Assembly (NCBI GenBank): GCA_040307135.1 | Contig: JAWRKD010000047.1 | Coordinates: 1-22,031 of the forward strand | Origin: Aminidesulfovibrio sp040307135 | Lineage (GTDB): Bacteria; Desulfobacterota; Desulfovibrionia; Desulfovibrionales; Desulfovibrionaceae | DNA length: 22,031 bases | Direction: 5' to 3' | Shown here: one piece after another, positions 21,957 to 22,031 of the stretch | How positions within the stretch are numbered: position 1 is the first letter of the stretch | How the letters are laid out: each line of letters begins with the position of its first letter | The notes under the pieces: model-generated | Databases searched by the model: none | The model's input: the letters and a program-made list of their open reading frames with translations, nothing else | Told to the model about the DNA's origin: nothing | Program-made: the position numbers and the translations under genes

Positions 21957-22031
21957 ATGAGCCGGAACGCGCCCTTTGCCGCGGCCTGGCGGCGGGTGCG
22001 CCTGGCCGGGTTCCTGGACCCCGGGCAGGCC
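21957..22031 (+). CDS. Start of a plus-strand gene, cut by window edge, product unknown
   Basis: An ATG at 21957 opens a frame that runs to the window end for 25 residues (MSRNAPFAAAWRRVRLAGFL, then DPGQA). No clear ribosome site precedes it. A good promoter ends 50 bp upstream, which is the main support. A 15-codon open frame (21913-21960) overlaps this ATG as ATGA and could couple translation. The fragment is too short to assign to a family. Confidence 0.45.
   Translation, partial: MSRNAPFAAAWRRVRLAGFLDPGQA

Noticed and set aside
1..22031. Mobile element, prophage, CRISPR, tRNA or rRNA signals
   Set aside because: I found no transposase or integrase motifs, no terminal inverted repeats with target duplications, no spaced direct repeats and no tRNA-like cloverleaf; coding style is uniform across the window.

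Overview
The window is a gene-dense, GC-rich stretch of bacterial chromosome (about 22 kb, some 23 protein genes, short intergenic gaps, many ATGA/GTGA/TTGA stop-start overlaps). The gene content is ordinary core and metabolic chromosome of a Gram-negative bacterium: sec signal peptides, a lipoprotein, periplasmic peptidoglycan enzymes and a sigma-54 response regulator. The base composition, the sulfide-type Thi4 and the peptidoglycan-trimming genes together suggest a Desulfovibrio-like member of the Desulfobacterota. That assignment is inference; there is no rRNA or other phylogenetic marker gene here. I see no phage, transposon, CRISPR array, tRNA or rRNA.

Layout. (1) 1-2653, minus strand: an iron-siderophore/cobalamin/heme-type ABC importer (ATPase cut by the window edge, FecCD-type permease, periplasmic binding protein). 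(2) 2654-2813: an AT-rich divergent control region. (3) 2814-4384, plus: a DrrAB-type ABC-2 exporter. (4) 4429-7097, minus: MFS transporter, GNAT acetyltransferase, a short QueG-like double 4Fe-4S protein and a small secreted HdeA-like protein. (5) 7181-10821, minus: a thiamine operon cytX-thiM-thiE-thi4 headed by a clear TPP riboswitch. (6) 10887-17026, minus: a 39-residue basic protein, an FmdB-type zinc ribbon protein, a strong terminator, then purB, pyrE and three cell-envelope genes: an L,D-transpeptidase-fold protein resembling Csd6/Pgp2, an unrecognised bitopic coiled-coil protein, and an M99-type carboxypeptidase resembling Csd4/Pgp1. (7) 17222-21198, plus: an unknown 164-residue protein, then sensor kinase, lipoprotein and sigma-54 response regulator in the order of the enterobacterial glrK-qseG-glrR locus, closed by a strong terminator. 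(8) 21267-21827, minus: a Yip1-like membrane protein. A divergent promoter and the first codons of another gene follow at the right edge.

How it works together. The thiamine operon imports the pyrimidine precursor (CytX), salvages thiazole alcohol (ThiM), makes thiazole from NAD, glycine and sulfide (Thi4, with histidine in place of the sacrificial cysteine) and joins the halves (ThiE), all under TPP feedback. The most interesting block is the envelope trio: two enzymes whose Helicobacter/Campylobacter relatives trim peptidoglycan side chains in succession to give helical cells are here adjacent, translationally linked, and flank a membrane-anchored coiled-coil protein of unknown function. 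A curved-cell determinant in which the middle protein positions the two enzymes is a testable hypothesis.
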